Source: Salsipaludibacter sp963735045 (GTDB lineage Bacteria; Actinomycetota; Nitriliruptoria; Nitriliruptorales; Nitriliruptoraceae). Taken from it: 64,000 bases of DNA. Every line of letters begins with the position of its first letter. The first letter of the stretch is position 1. The notes beneath the pieces are model-generated. The model made no database searches. It was not told where the DNA came from and saw only the letters and a list, made by a program, of their open reading frames with translations. The translations under genes and the position numbers were made by a program. Below are positions 52,100-61,308 of this stretch, piece after piece. The stretch covers positions 1 to 64,000 of the forward strand of contig CAVTIZ010000003.1 of the NCBI GenBank assembly GCA_963735045.1, given 5' to 3'.

Positions 52100-52249
52100 A
52101 TCGGCGGTTGGGGGGCTCGGCCGGCTCGGCCGCACCGCTCATCGGGTTCTCAGGTTCGTCTGGGTACCATCACCATCCGTGATTCGCGCACCGCGGATCT
52201 GCGTCGTCCAGGCCGTCGGTCCCCCGTCCGGCCATCCCAGGAGTTCCTC

Positions 52250-53410
52250 GTGCTTCGCCGTACTCGTCCTGCCATGCTTGCCGTGGCGCTCTCCCTGGCC
52301 ATCGCCGGGTGTTCGTCCAACGGGTCGTCCGACGATGGCACCGCGAGCCCGACCGGCTCCGAGGCCCCGGCGGCCAGTGGGTCGGAGTCGGGTGGCGGTG
52401 GTGAACTGCTGCCGGCCGACCAGGCGGCAACGGTCAACGGCGAGGTCATCGCCAACGACCTGTTCGTCCAACTCGCCGACGCCGCCCGCGCCCAGACCGA
52501 GGACCAGCTGTCCCAGGCGGCCAGCGAGGGTGCCAGCGCGCCTGCTGACGAGGCGCAGTTCGAGGAGCAGCGTCGCCAGGTGCTGTCGTCGTTGATCCTG
52601 TCCGAGCTGGTACGCCAGTTCGCCGCGGACCGCGACGTGGTGCTCACCGACGAGGACATCGAGACCGTCGTCGAGGACGGTGGCGAGGAACTGGCCACCG
52701 CTGCCGAGGGCTCGGGGCTGTCCCCCGAGGAGTACGCCCGGCTGTTCCCGGCCCAGGACGTGCTGATCAACCGGGTGGTCGACCAGGCCCTCGAGGGCAT
52801 CGAGTTGACCCCCGAGATGCTGGCCGGTGAGACCACGGCCACGCTGTCCCACATCCTGGTGGAGACCGAGGAGGAGGCCAACGCGGTGCTCGAGCGCATC
52901 GAGGGCGGCGAGGACTTCGCCGCCGTGGCGACCGAGACCAGCATCGACGGCAGCGCGGCGCAGGGCGGCAGCCTGGGCGAGGACGTCCCGCTGTCGGGCT
53001 TCGTGCCGGCCTTCGCCGAGGCTGCCGCCGCGGCTCCGCTCAACGAGCCGGTCGGCCCGGTCGAGACCGAGTTCGGCTACCACATCATCCTGGTGACCGA
53101 CCGCACCGAGGTCGACGCCGACAACGTCACCGACGAGCAGCGCAGAAACGCGCTGGCCACCTCCGAGGAGGGCCAGGCGGCCATCGCACCCCTGTCCCAG
53201 GAGTTCCAGACGGCCCTGACCGAGTCCGACGTCGTCGTGTCGTCGCGCTACGGCGAGTGGGACGCCGCCAACCAGTCCGTGGTCGCCGAGGGCCAGGTCG
53301 GTGCGGGCCAGACGGCCCCGCCGGTCGGAACCGAGGCACCGCCGGTCGGGACCGAGGCGCCGCCTGCCGGCACCGAGGCGCCCGCACCCGCTCCGTCCGC
53401 CACCGAGTGA
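52250..53410 (+). CDS. PpiC/SurA-type peptidyl-prolyl isomerase lipoprotein
   Basis: GTG at 52250 starts a 386-aa lipoprotein with lipobox IAGC (Cys21; MLRRTRPAMLAVALSLAIAG). After a low-complexity linker comes a SurA-N-like helical region (RQVLSSLILSELVRQFAADR) and a parvulin domain: TATLSHILVETEEEANAVLE, FAAVATETSIDGSAAQGGSL and VGPVETEFGYHIILVTDRTE. It would fold exported proteins at the membrane surface. The C-terminus carries a short tandem repeat, PPVGTEA three times. Its stop overlaps mazG (GTGA). Confidence 0.9.
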   Translation: MLRRTRPAMLAVALSLAIAGCSSNGSSDDGTASPTGSEAPAASGSESGGGGELLPADQAATVNGEVIANDLFVQLADAARAQTEDQLSQAASEGASAPADEAQFEEQRRQVLSSLILSELVRQFAADRDVVLTDEDIETVVEDGGEELATAAEGSGLSPEEYARLFPAQDVLINRVVDQALEGIELTPEMLAGETTATLSHILVETEEEANAVLERIEGGEDFAAVATETSIDGSAAQGGSLGEDVPLSGFVPAFAEAAAAAPLNEPVGPVETEFGYHIILVTDRTEVDADNVTDEQRRNALATSEEGQAAIAPLSQEFQTALTESDVVVSSRYGEWDAANQSVVAEGQVGAGQTAPPVGTEAPPVGTEAPPAGTEAPAPAPSATE

Positions 53411-54654
53411 CCGAGCGGGTGGGTGAGGCCGGGACGGCCGACGACGGCGAGCCGTCGTCGGCCCTGACCGCACCACGCCCGCACCTGGCACTGGTCGAGA
53501 CCGCGGGCGCCCTGCCCGGGCTGTTCCCCGCCGCGGCGTGGGAGGCCCTGCACGCCGCCGAGCGCGTCGTCGCCCGCGACCCCGAGTCCAACCCGGCCGT
53601 GCCGGCGTTGCGGGCTGCGGGGTTCGACGTGGGCACGTTCGACGTCGACGCGACCCCCACGCCGCTGGCCGGCCGCGACCTGCTCGCGGCCCCGCCCACG
53701 CCGGCCGCCGCACGAGCCCGCGGCCTGCTGGCCCTGGCCCGCCGACTCGGCGACGTCGCCTGCCTGCTGGACCCCGACGACGCGACCTTCGGCCGCGACG
53801 TCGGCATGGCCGCCGCCCGCGACGTGGACGTCGAGGTCGAGTACGTGTTCCTCGTCGGGGCACCGCGCGGACTGGCACTGCTGGACCTGGTGGGCGTCTT
53901 CGACCGTCTGCTGGACCCCGACGACGGGTGTCCGTGGGACCTCGAGCAGGACCACCAGTCGTTGGCGCCCCACCTGGTCGAGGAGACCTACGAGGCCCTC
54001 GAGGCCATCGCCGCCGGTGACGACGACGCGATGGCCGAGGAGCTGGGCGACGTCCTGATGCAGGTCGTGTTCCACGCGGGGCTCGCCCAGCGCCGCGGGG
54101 GCTTCGACGTCGACACGGTGGCCACCGGCATCGCCGAGAAGTTGCGCCGTCGCCATCCCCACGTGTTCGGGGACGCCGACGTCGCCGACGCCGACGAGGT
54201 CCGGGCCAACTGGGACGCGATCAAGTCCGAGGAGAAGCCGGAGCGAACGGGTCCCTTCGACGGCCTGGTCCGCGCGATGCCGACCCTGCCGTTGGCCGGC
54301 AAGGTCGTGACGCGCGCCGCACGGGTGGGCTGGGCCCCGGATGCCGACGACGCCGTCACGATGCTGGCCGACGCCGTCGCGCGCCTGCGCCACGACCCCG
54401 GTCCCGACGATGCACGGGAGGACGACGCCACGGCCGATGACCGTGCCGAGGCGATCGGCGCCGCCGTGCTGGCCCTGGCCGCGCTGGCCGCTGCCACCCA
54501 CACCGACCTCGACGGTGTCGCACGCGCCCACCTCGACGTCTTCATGGGTCGCGTGGAGGCCGCCGGACGCCGGGCCGCGGCACGCGACGAGCCGCTGGTG
54601 AGCACCGCGGACTGGCGCGAGGCGATCGAACGGGCGGCGGCCGCCGGCTGGTGA
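53407..54654 (+). CDS. mazG: Nucleoside triphosphate pyrophosphohydrolase MazG with N-terminal extension
   Basis: GTG at 53407 overlaps the ppiC stop. The 415-aa protein has the MazG domain at residues 165-300: RLLDPDDGCPWDLEQDHQSL, HLVEETYEALEAIAAGDDDA, EELGDVLMQVVFHAGLAQRR and EKLRRRHPHVFGD, with the E-x2-E-E and E-x2-D acid clusters that bind metal. It degrades noncanonical or excess NTPs. The N-terminal 160 residues look like a worn SAM-methylase-like domain, as in YabN-type fusions. It is next to eno, as usual in actinobacteria. Confidence 0.93.
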   Translation: MTERVGEAGTADDGEPSSALTAPRPHLALVETAGALPGLFPAAAWEALHAAERVVARDPESNPAVPALRAAGFDVGTFDVDATPTPLAGRDLLAAPPTPAAARARGLLALARRLGDVACLLDPDDATFGRDVGMAAARDVDVEVEYVFLVGAPRGLALLDLVGVFDRLLDPDDGCPWDLEQDHQSLAPHLVEETYEALEAIAAGDDDAMAEELGDVLMQVVFHAGLAQRRGGFDVDTVATGIAEKLRRRHPHVFGDADVADADEVRANWDAIKSEEKPERTGPFDGLVRAMPTLPLAGKVVTRAARVGWAPDADDAVTMLADAVARLRHDPGPDDAREDDATADDRAEAIGAAVLALAALAAATHTDLDGVARAHLDVFMGRVEAAGRRAAARDEPLVSTADWREAIERAAAAGW

Positions 54655-54694
54655 ACCCGTAGCATCGTCGCCCGAACCGGGAGGGACGTGGCCG

Positions 54695-55315
54695 ATGGCA
54701 TCGTGTGCGAGTTGTGGAACCGAGTTCCCGGTGGCGACCCGGGCGATGCATGCGTGTCCGAACTGTGGTCGGCCGGTGCCGCCCGAGGCCCCCTCGATCG
54801 TCACCCCGCCCCCGCCCTGGCTGATCCCGGCCACGACGTCGCCCACGTCGGGCGGTGACGCCGGCTCCGCCGACCCGTCCGCCAACGGGGCACCATCGAC
54901 GGCCTCCCCCGACGATCCGGACGACGACCCGAACGGCGACCCGGGCGGCGACCCGGGCGGCGAGTCCCACGGGTCGGTCCGGCCGCCGACGCTGCCGTCC
55001 GAGGAGTTCGAGCCGGCCGTGGACCCGCTCGCCGGGTGGGACGCGGGACCGCCGCCGCCCACGGCCACGACGCCCGTCCCCGACTGGCTGGTCGTGGCGG
55101 CGGCTGGTGTCGTCGGACTGGTGGCGGGGGTCGCGGTCGCGACGCGACGTGGTCACGGCGTCGGTGGCGCCGGCCTGGCCGGTGCCACGGTCGGGGCCCT
55201 GGCCGGTGCCGCGACCCGACGCGTGTGGAGGATCGACGCGCCCGACAGTTCGTGGGCCGAGTCGGTGACGCAACGACCGGCGCAACGTTTCGGGCGTGAA
55301 CCGTTTCGGGCGTGA
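54695..55315 (+). CDS. Zinc-ribbon membrane protein, hypothetical
   Basis: ATG at 54695 gives 206 aa. The N-terminus is a CxxC-CxxC zinc ribbon (CASCGTEFPVATRAMHACPN followed by CG). A 100-residue Pro/Asp/Gly-rich disordered linker follows (DDPDDDPNGDPGGDPGGES includes tandem DPGG units). The C-terminus has a membrane helix (WLVVAAAGVVGLVAGVAVAT) and a Gly-rich second one (GAGLAGATVGALAGAATRRV). No function is known; zinc-ribbon membrane proteins of this shape often act as adaptors. Confidence 0.65.
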   Translation: MASCASCGTEFPVATRAMHACPNCGRPVPPEAPSIVTPPPPWLIPATTSPTSGGDAGSADPSANGAPSTASPDDPDDDPNGDPGGDPGGESHGSVRPPTLPSEEFEPAVDPLAGWDAGPPPPTATTPVPDWLVVAAAGVVGLVAGVAVATRRGHGVGGAGLAGATVGALAGAATRRVWRIDAPDSSWAESVTQRPAQRFGREPFRA

Positions 55316-55318
55316 AGC

Positions 55319-55341
55319 GGGGTCATCCTCACGTTGACCCC
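55319..55341 (+). terminator. Hairpin after the zinc-ribbon gene
   Basis: GGGGTCA, 9 bases, TGACCCC begins 4 bases after the stop. Immediately before, the 15-mer CGTTTCGGGCGTGAA occurs twice in tandem and encodes the last residues of the gene. Confidence 0.5.
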
Positions 55342-55495
55342 TTGGGTTCTCACACGGTGATGATGGTGAAAGACCATGAAACATGTCCTGTGGTGCGAGG
55401 ATAGGCTCGTGTCGTGATGCCCGGCGGCTTGTGCTGACCGACTCGGCGCCCTAGGGTTTCGATGGAGCCGCAGCACCCGCGACGAGGACTCGCCC

Positions 55496-56794
55496 ATGCC
55501 CTTCACTCCCCGCATCCTGGCCATCCATGGCCGCGAGATCCTCGATTCCCGGGGAAACCCTACGGTTGAAGTCGAGGTCGAGGTCGATGATGGCGCCTTC
55601 GGGCGCGCTGCGGTGCCGTCCGGCGCCTCGACCGGGGACTTCGAGGCGGTCGAACTTCGTGACGGCGGCGACCGGTACGGCGGCAAGGGCGTGTCCACGG
55701 CGGTGGACAACGTGAACACGACCCTGGCCGAGGCCCTGGAGGGCAGCGTCGTCACCGACCAGCTCGGGATCGACGCCCGACTCCTGGAACTCGACGGCAC
55801 CGACGACAAGTCCAACCTCGGCGCCAACGCGCTGCTGGGCGTGTCGCTGGCGGTCGCCCGTGCTGCCGCGGACTCCTGCGGGTTGGCGTTGTACGAGTAC
55901 CTGGGCGGCCCGTCGGCCCACCTGCTGCCCGTGCCGATGATGAACATCCTCAACGGCGGCTCGCATGCCGACTCCAACGTCGACGTCCAGGAGTTCATGA
56001 TCGCCCCGATCGGGGCACCGACCTTCGCCGAGGCCGTGCGCATGGGCGCCGAGGTCTACCACCGCCTCCACAAGGTCCTGTCGGAACGTGGGCTGGCGAC
56101 CGGCCTGGGCGACGAGGGCGGCTTCGCGCCGAACCTCGACACCAACCAGGCCGCGCTCGACCTCATCATGGAGGCGATCGAGAAGGCCGGGTACGAACCC
56201 GGGACCGACGTGGCGCTGGCCATGGACGTGGCCGCCAGCGAGTACTTCTCCGACGGGGTGTACGACCTGGCCGGGGAGGGACGTCGCCTGAGTGCCGACG
56301 AGCACGCCGGGTGGCTGGCCGAACTGGCTGACGCCTACCCGATCGTGTCGATCGAGGACGGGATGGACGAAGACGACTGGGATGGCTGGGAATCCCACAC
56401 CCGGCAACTCGGCGACACCGTCCAACTGGTCGGCGACGACCTCTTCGTCACCAACGTCGAGCGGCTGCGTCGTGGCCTGGACCTGGGTGTGGCCAACTCC
56501 GTGCTGGTCAAGGTCAACCAGATCGGCACGCTCACCGAGACCTTCCAGACCATGGAGATGGCCCATCGTGCCGGCTACACCTGCATGGTCTCGCACCGGT
56601 CCGGCGAGACCGAGGACTCGACCATCGCCCACCTGGTGGTCGCGACCAACGCCGGCCAGATCAAGTCCGGGGCCCCGGCGCGCAGTGACCGCGTCGCCAA
56701 GTACAACCAGCTGATGCGCATCGAGGAACGTCTCGGCGACGCGGCCCGCTACGCCGGGGCGGACGCCTTCCCGCGCCACGCGGCGAGCGCCTGA
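55496..56794 (+). CDS. eno: Enolase
   Basis: The 432-aa protein is normal length. It has GREILDSRGNPTVEVEVEVD, the catalytic base Lys in SVLVKVNQIGTLTETFQTM, metal-binding acids in LAMDVAASEY, IVSIEDGMDEDDW and LVGDDLFVTN, and the signature HRSGETEDSTIAHLVVATNA. It converts 2-phosphoglycerate to phosphoenolpyruvate. A -10-like TAGGCT lies at 55402-55407. Its stop overlaps the start of the ftsB/divIC gene by one base (TGATG). Confidence 0.98.
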   Translation: MPFTPRILAIHGREILDSRGNPTVEVEVEVDDGAFGRAAVPSGASTGDFEAVELRDGGDRYGGKGVSTAVDNVNTTLAEALEGSVVTDQLGIDARLLELDGTDDKSNLGANALLGVSLAVARAAADSCGLALYEYLGGPSAHLLPVPMMNILNGGSHADSNVDVQEFMIAPIGAPTFAEAVRMGAEVYHRLHKVLSERGLATGLGDEGGFAPNLDTNQAALDLIMEAIEKAGYEPGTDVALAMDVAASEYFSDGVYDLAGEGRRLSADEHAGWLAELADAYPIVSIEDGMDEDDWDGWESHTRQLGDTVQLVGDDLFVTNVERLRRGLDLGVANSVLVKVNQIGTLTETFQTMEMAHRAGYTCMVSHRSGETEDSTIAHLVVATNAGQIKSGAPARSDRVAKYNQLMRIEERLGDAARYAGADAFPRHAASA

Positions 56795-57378
56795 TGGCCG
56801 GTCTGCCCACCCGCGACGCGCCACCCGAGGCGGTGGGCATGCCCTGGTCGCGTCCGGAGCCACGCCCGAGCACCCGGATGGAGAAGCTGCGCTACATCCG
56901 GACGGCGTCACGACGACGCGTGCGGGGCAGCGAGGACGTGGCGCCCCTGGCCGTGCAGCAGGTGGCCCGGCGGGTCGACGACGTGGCCCATGTCGGAGCC
57001 GACCGCGCCCGTCGTGCGTTGGCCGGCGACCGGCCGTTCGTGATCGGGCTGCTCGTGATCGCCCTGCTGGCCGTGACGGTGGTGTCGGGGCCGTTGCAGG
57101 CCTGGATGGCCGGTCGCGACCGCATCGAGGTGGCGACGACCAAGCTCACGGCGCTGGACGCGGCGACCGCCGAACTCGACCAGCGCGCCGCCGACCTGAC
57201 CGATCCCGAGCAGGTGGAGGTCGTGGCACGCGAGCAGCTCGGCTACGCCATGCCCGGCCAGGTCGCCTACTCGCTGGTCCCGCCCGAGGGCGATGACGAG
57301 GTCCTCGGCGACCAGGCCGACCCGACCGTCGAGCCGACCTCGTGGTGGCGCCGACTGCTGGGCGGGTCGTCCGACTGA
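56794..57378 (+). CDS. FtsB/DivIC-type septum protein
   Basis: The 194-aa protein has an 85-residue basic cytoplasmic N-terminus, one membrane helix (FVIGLLVIALLAVTVVSGPL, residues about 86-105) and a short coiled coil (EVATTKLTALDAATAELDQR). The conserved C-terminal ending follows: DPEQVEVVAREQLGYAMPGQ, VAYSLVPPEG. This is the DivIC/FtsB signature and the gene order eno-divIC is usual in actinobacteria. It belongs to the divisome with FtsL and FtsQ. Confidence 0.9.
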   Translation: MAGLPTRDAPPEAVGMPWSRPEPRPSTRMEKLRYIRTASRRRVRGSEDVAPLAVQQVARRVDDVAHVGADRARRALAGDRPFVIGLLVIALLAVTVVSGPLQAWMAGRDRIEVATTKLTALDAATAELDQRAADLTDPEQVEVVAREQLGYAMPGQVAYSLVPPEGDDEVLGDQADPTVEPTSWWRRLLGGSSD

Positions 57379-57551
57379 CGAACGACCCGGGCCGCGTGTT
57401 GCCGAACGACCCGTGGCGACGTACCGTGAGGACTGGATGCCTGCAGGGCATCCATTCGCGCGAAACGTGGCCCACGCCGCCGCAGCGCCGTCCCGGACGG
57501 TCCCGCCCCGGCCCGCCACGCCGCATCCGCACCACATCCGCGACCACACCG

Positions 57552-57989
57552 GTGGTCGCGACCATTGCACCCGAGCCGGTCGTGCGCGACGTCCCGCCGG
57601 TGCCGAAGGAGCTGATCCCACTGCAGGGAAACATCATCAAGGGCAAGGTCGTCCGCCTCGAGGAGTACGGGGCATTCGTCGAGATCGACACCGAGAACGG
57701 CCCGGTCACCGGACTGGTCCACGTCTCGGAGGTCGACACCGACTTCGTCGAGAACATCTACGCCTACCTCGCCGAGGGTGACGAGGTCGACGTACGGGTC
57801 CTGGACGTCAAGGAGGACGGCAAGGTCGACCTGTCGATCAAGCGCGCCGACCCGGACTGGCAGGAGGAGGAGTCCGTCAACCTCCGCTCCAAGCTGGACA
57901 AGGACTTCAACAAGCGCCTGCGCCGGTTCATGCACAAGTCGCAGATGATCCAGGGTGAGGCGCGTCGCCAGCGCCGCGGTCGGGGCTGA
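57552..57989 (+). CDS. S1 RNA-binding domain protein
   Basis: The C-terminal 110 residues are clear: IIKGKVVRLEEYGAFVEIDT, GLVHVSEVDTDFVENIYAYL, AEGDEVDVRVLDVKEDGKVD, LSIKRADPDW, then a basic tail (KLDKDFNKRLRRFMHKSQMI, ARRQRRGRG). One S1 domain like the general stress protein 13 type. The start is unclear: GTGs at 57552, 57582 and 57600 are possible and none has a good ribosome binding site. I use 57552. It could be leaderless or translated from upstream. Confidence 0.75.
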   Translation: MVATIAPEPVVRDVPPVPKELIPLQGNIIKGKVVRLEEYGAFVEIDTENGPVTGLVHVSEVDTDFVENIYAYLAEGDEVDVRVLDVKEDGKVDLSIKRADPDWQEEESVNLRSKLDKDFNKRLRRFMHKSQMIQGEARRQRRGRG

Positions 57990-58024
57990 CCGCGCCCGCC
58001 GAACTGGGACGCGACGACGGGCTG

Positions 58025-58678
58025 GTGCCCGCCGCCGCGACACCGGACGACCCGGTCGTCGTGGACCCCGCCGCCGACTACGGCCGTGCGGCGGACCGTC
58101 CCTACGCCGACGCCACCGAACGCGCCGTGATCTCGCTGCAACTGGGGCGCCCGGCACGCGGGCGCTCCGCTGTCGTGCACCGCTGCGCCTGGGGCCTGCC
58201 GACCGTGATCCGGGTGGATCCGCGCCTGCCCGACGGCACCCCGTTCCCGACCGTGTTCTGGCAGACCTGCCCGGCCCTGCGCAGCCAGATCGGACGACTC
58301 GAGGCCGATCGTGCCATGGCCGGCCTCAACGAACGGCTCGCGAGCGAGGATCCCGACGACCAGGCCTTCGCCCACGACCACGCCTCGGCCCAGGAGCACT
58401 ATCGCGACTTCCGTGACGAGCTCGGTGGTCCGTTGCCGGGCGATCCGTGGGCGGGCGGCTCGCCGAACTGGGTCAAGTGCCTGCACACCCACGCCGGGCA
58501 TGCGCTGGCCACCAACGACTCGCCCGTCGGGGCCTGGACCGTCGAGGCGGCGCGCCCGGTGCCCTGCGGCGGGCCCTGCGTGACGCCCGACGACCTCGTG
58601 GACGACCCGATCGTGGCCGCCCTCGAGGCGCTGCCGGCCGACGGTGGCCCCGACCACGCCTCCACCACCGATGGCTGA
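58025..58678 (+). CDS. DUF501 family protein
   Basis: GTG at 58025 gives 217 aa. Conserved segments of DUF501 are present: AVISLQLGRPARGRSAVVHR, CAWGLPTVIRVDPRLPDGTP, FPTVFWQTCPALRSQIGRLE and WVKCLHTHAGHALAT. The family is nearly restricted to actinobacteria and is always near eno/ppx; its function is unknown. Several Cys and His residues could form a metal site. Overlaps ppx by 8 bases. Confidence 0.9.
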   Translation: MPAAATPDDPVVVDPAADYGRAADRPYADATERAVISLQLGRPARGRSAVVHRCAWGLPTVIRVDPRLPDGTPFPTVFWQTCPALRSQIGRLEADRAMAGLNERLASEDPDDQAFAHDHASAQEHYRDFRDELGGPLPGDPWAGGSPNWVKCLHTHAGHALATNDSPVGAWTVEAARPVPCGGPCVTPDDLVDDPIVAALEALPADGGPDHASTTDG

Positions 58679-59621
58679 CCCGGTCGGTCCGCAGCATCGG
58701 GCGGTGGTCGACTGCGGCTCGAATTCGACCCGACTGTGGCTGGCCGTCGACGACGGGCAGCCGATTCGCCTCGCCCAGGTCACCCGACTCGGCCGCGGCG
58801 TGGACGCGACCGGCCAGCTCGACGACGAGCGACTGGACCATTGCCTCGCGGTCGTGGCGGACTACGCGTCGCGCTGGCGCGAGGCTGGTGTCGACGACGC
58901 CGAGGTGGCCGTGATCGCCACCTCCGCCGTGCGCGACGCCCGCGACCGCGAGCGCTTCTTCGCCGGGATCCGGCGGGTGGCCGGCGTGGACGCGCGCGTG
59001 CTGGCGGGTGACGACGAGGCCGTCGCGTCGTGGACCGGCGCCACCACCTCACTGGCCCCGGAGCCACCCGTGCTGCTGGTCGACATCGGGGGCGGATCGA
59101 CCGAGCTCGCGACCGGCGGCCCGTCCCGCGACGTGCCACGGACGACGTCGCAACAGCTCGGGACGGTGCGCCTGACCGAACGGTTCCTCCACGACGATCC
59201 ACCGACGGTCGACCAGGTCGCCGCCGCCCGCCACGAGGCGGGCCTGGTGCTGGCCGACGGGCTGGCCGGGATCGGCCTGGTCGTCCCGGCGGCGTCCCCG
59301 CCGGTCGCGACCCTGGTCGGGGTGGCCGGCACGGCGACCACGCTGGCCGCACTCGACCGCGGCGACGACGACCTGGCCGGCCTGCACGGCCATCGACTGC
59401 GGGCCGAGGACCTCCACGACCTGGCACTGGCCCTGTTGTCCCGCTCCACCGCCCAGCGCCACGACCTCGGGCCACTGGCGGCGGGCCGTGCCGACGTGAT
59501 CGCGGCCGGGGCGCTGGTGCTGGCGACGCTGGTCGACCTGGTGGGCGTCGACGAGGTCGTGGTCTCGATCGCCGACGTCCTGGACGGCGTCGCGCACGGC
59601 GCGCTGTCCGGGGGGTCGTGA
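58671..59621 (+). CDS. ppx: Exopolyphosphatase/guanosine pentaphosphatase family
   Basis: The 316-aa protein has the ASKHA phosphate motifs AVVDCGSNSTRLWLA, VAVIATSAVRDARDRERFFA, VLLVDIGGGSTELATGGPSR and TLVGVAGTATTLAALDRGDD. It is the short, single-domain actinobacterial type and hydrolyses polyphosphate or pppGpp. The ATG at 58671 overlaps the DUF501 stop and its TGA overlaps the next start (TGATG), so the three genes are coupled. Confidence 0.93.
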   Translation: MADPVGPQHRAVVDCGSNSTRLWLAVDDGQPIRLAQVTRLGRGVDATGQLDDERLDHCLAVVADYASRWREAGVDDAEVAVIATSAVRDARDRERFFAGIRRVAGVDARVLAGDDEAVASWTGATTSLAPEPPVLLVDIGGGSTELATGGPSRDVPRTTSQQLGTVRLTERFLHDDPPTVDQVAAARHEAGLVLADGLAGIGLVVPAASPPVATLVGVAGTATTLAALDRGDDDLAGLHGHRLRAEDLHDLALALLSRSTAQRHDLGPLAAGRADVIAAGALVLATLVDLVGVDEVVVSIADVLDGVAHGALSGGS

Positions 59622-61090
59622 TGGACGCCGGGCCGTCGTCGGGCTTCTGGGAGCGGGCCCGCACCGCGATCGCGTCGTTGCCACCCGAGGCCGTGTCCAC
59701 CCCGGTCACCGCCAAGGTGGGGGCCGTCCTGGTGCTGCTGGCCGACACCCCCGACGGGCCCGAGCTCGTGCTGACCCGTCGACGCGCCGACCTGCGCTCG
59801 CATCCGGGGCAGGTGTCCTTCCCGGGTGGACGCGTCGACCCCGGCGAGGGCATCGTCGAGGCGGCCCTGCGCGAGGCCAACGAGGAGATCGCGCTCGATC
59901 CGGACTCCGTCGAGGTCATCGGTCGCGGGCCGTCGTTCTACATCCCGCCATCGCGATTCTGGGTGGCGCCCGTGCTGGCGCGGTGGCGCCACCCGCACGA
60001 CCTCGTGGCCAGCCCCGACGAGGTCGACGAGGTCCTGTACGTGCCCGTGGGCCACCTGTTGGACCGCGAGCGCTGGCGCTCGGTCCCGCTGTCGGCCGGC
60101 GGGGCGACCTGGGCGTGGCAGCTCGACGACGACCTGCTGTGGGGCGCGACGGCCATCACGGTCGGCCAACTGCTGGAGGTCGTGGTCCCGGACTGGCCCG
60201 GTGACGCCCAGCCGGCCTCCTTCTCCGACGACCGCCAGGTACGGCCGTGGGAGGACCTGCCCCGCACCGCACCGCGCCGGCTCCTGGACGGCGACCTGCC
60301 GTCACGCACGCTGGACACCGTCCCGACCGTCGACGTCGACACCGTCCGGGCCATCGACCGGGCCGCGGCCGACGCCGGGTGGCCACTGGCGGCGATGTCC
60401 GAACACGCCGGACGCGGGCTGGCCCACGCCGTACGTCGGCTGCTGGCCCCCGACCCGCTGCTGGACGCGAGCGTGACGGTGCTGGCGGGACCCGGTGGCA
60501 ACGGGGCCGGGGGGCTGGTGGCGGCGCGCCTGCTGGTCGCCGCCGGCGCCGACGTGTCGGTGGTGCTGGTCGACCCGGACGGCCGGGTGGCCGTGCCGGG
60601 GCAGGCCTCCGTGCTGCGGGCGGCCGGCGTGCCGGTCGTGGCGGCCGGTGACCTGGACCTGGACGCGACCCGTCCGGGCGACGTGGTGGTGGATGCGATG
60701 GTCGGCATCGGCGCGACCCCACCGCTGCGTGGCAGCGCGGACCGCCTGGCGCAGTGGCTGCGGGCCCACCTGACCCGGGTCGTGGCCAACGACCTGCCGT
60801 CGGGCCTGGGTGGGGACGTGGGGCTGCGAGGACCGGGCATCACGGCCGACGTCACGGTCACGCTCGGCCTGCCCAAGCAGGGGCTGGCGCCCCCGATCGT
60901 CCAGCCCTACCTCGGGGACCTCTACCTCGCCGACCTCGGCATCCCGCCGGGGCTGTGGGCCACCGTGGGGGTCACCGTCCCGCCGGACCTGTTCGCCGAC
61001 GGTCCCTTGGTGCGGCTGGTGCCGTCGGACGGGGCGGTCAACAGCGACGCCGGCACGCCGGACCAGGGACCGACCGGGAGGTCGTCATGA
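59621..61090 (+). CDS. Fusion: CoA-pyrophosphatase-type Nudix hydrolase + NAD(P)H-hydrate epimerase (YjeF_N) domain
   Basis: The 489-aa protein starts at ATG 59621. Residues 51-70 carry the CoA-pyrophosphatase signature LTRRRADLRSHPGQVSFPGG, followed by the Nudix box (GRVDPGEGIVEAALREANEE, residues 70-89). Residues about 235-470 are a YjeF_N domain: TVRAIDRAAADAGWPLAAMS, VTVLAGPGGNGAGGLVAARL, VVVDAMVGIGATPPLRG, VVANDLPSGLGGDVG and ITADVTVTLGLPKQGL. The epimerase normally pairs with a YjeF_C dehydratase; none is here. The loop usually GNNGGDG reads GGNGAGG and lacks the Asp, so activity is uncertain. It starts by a 1-base overlap with ppx. Confidence 0.85.
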   Translation: MDAGPSSGFWERARTAIASLPPEAVSTPVTAKVGAVLVLLADTPDGPELVLTRRRADLRSHPGQVSFPGGRVDPGEGIVEAALREANEEIALDPDSVEVIGRGPSFYIPPSRFWVAPVLARWRHPHDLVASPDEVDEVLYVPVGHLLDRERWRSVPLSAGGATWAWQLDDDLLWGATAITVGQLLEVVVPDWPGDAQPASFSDDRQVRPWEDLPRTAPRRLLDGDLPSRTLDTVPTVDVDTVRAIDRAAADAGWPLAAMSEHAGRGLAHAVRRLLAPDPLLDASVTVLAGPGGNGAGGLVAARLLVAAGADVSVVLVDPDGRVAVPGQASVLRAAGVPVVAAGDLDLDATRPGDVVVDAMVGIGATPPLRGSADRLAQWLRAHLTRVVANDLPSGLGGDVGLRGPGITADVTVTLGLPKQGLAPPIVQPYLGDLYLADLGIPPGLWATVGVTVPPDLFADGPLVRLVPSDGAVNSDAGTPDQGPTGRSS

Positions 61091-61266
61091 CCACACGCGC
61101 ACGCATGGTGATCGGGGTACTGGCCATCGTGGTCGGCCTGGTCTGGACCGGCCAGGGGGTGGGCTGGATCGGGGGCAGTTTCATGACCGGCGAGGTCCTG
61201 TGGGCGCTGGTCGGCCCGGTCGTGGTGGTCGTCGGGGTCCTGGTCGTCCTGCGGGCCCGACGCTGA
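61087..61266 (+). CDS. Small two-helix membrane protein (59 aa)
   Basis: ATG at 61087 overlaps the stop of the Nudix-YjeF_N gene (ATGA). The product has two membrane helices, RMVIGVLAIVVGLVWTGQGV and LWALVGPVVVVVGVLVVLRA, separated by GWIGGSFMTGEV. Small proteins of this shape are common in actinobacteria and have no known function. It is the last gene of the run from eno. Confidence 0.7.
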   Translation: MTTRARMVIGVLAIVVGLVWTGQGVGWIGGSFMTGEVLWALVGPVVVVVGVLVVLRARR

Positions 61267-61308
61267 CACGGCGAGCGGCACCGGGTCCGGGCGAGCCCGG
61301 GACGGCGG

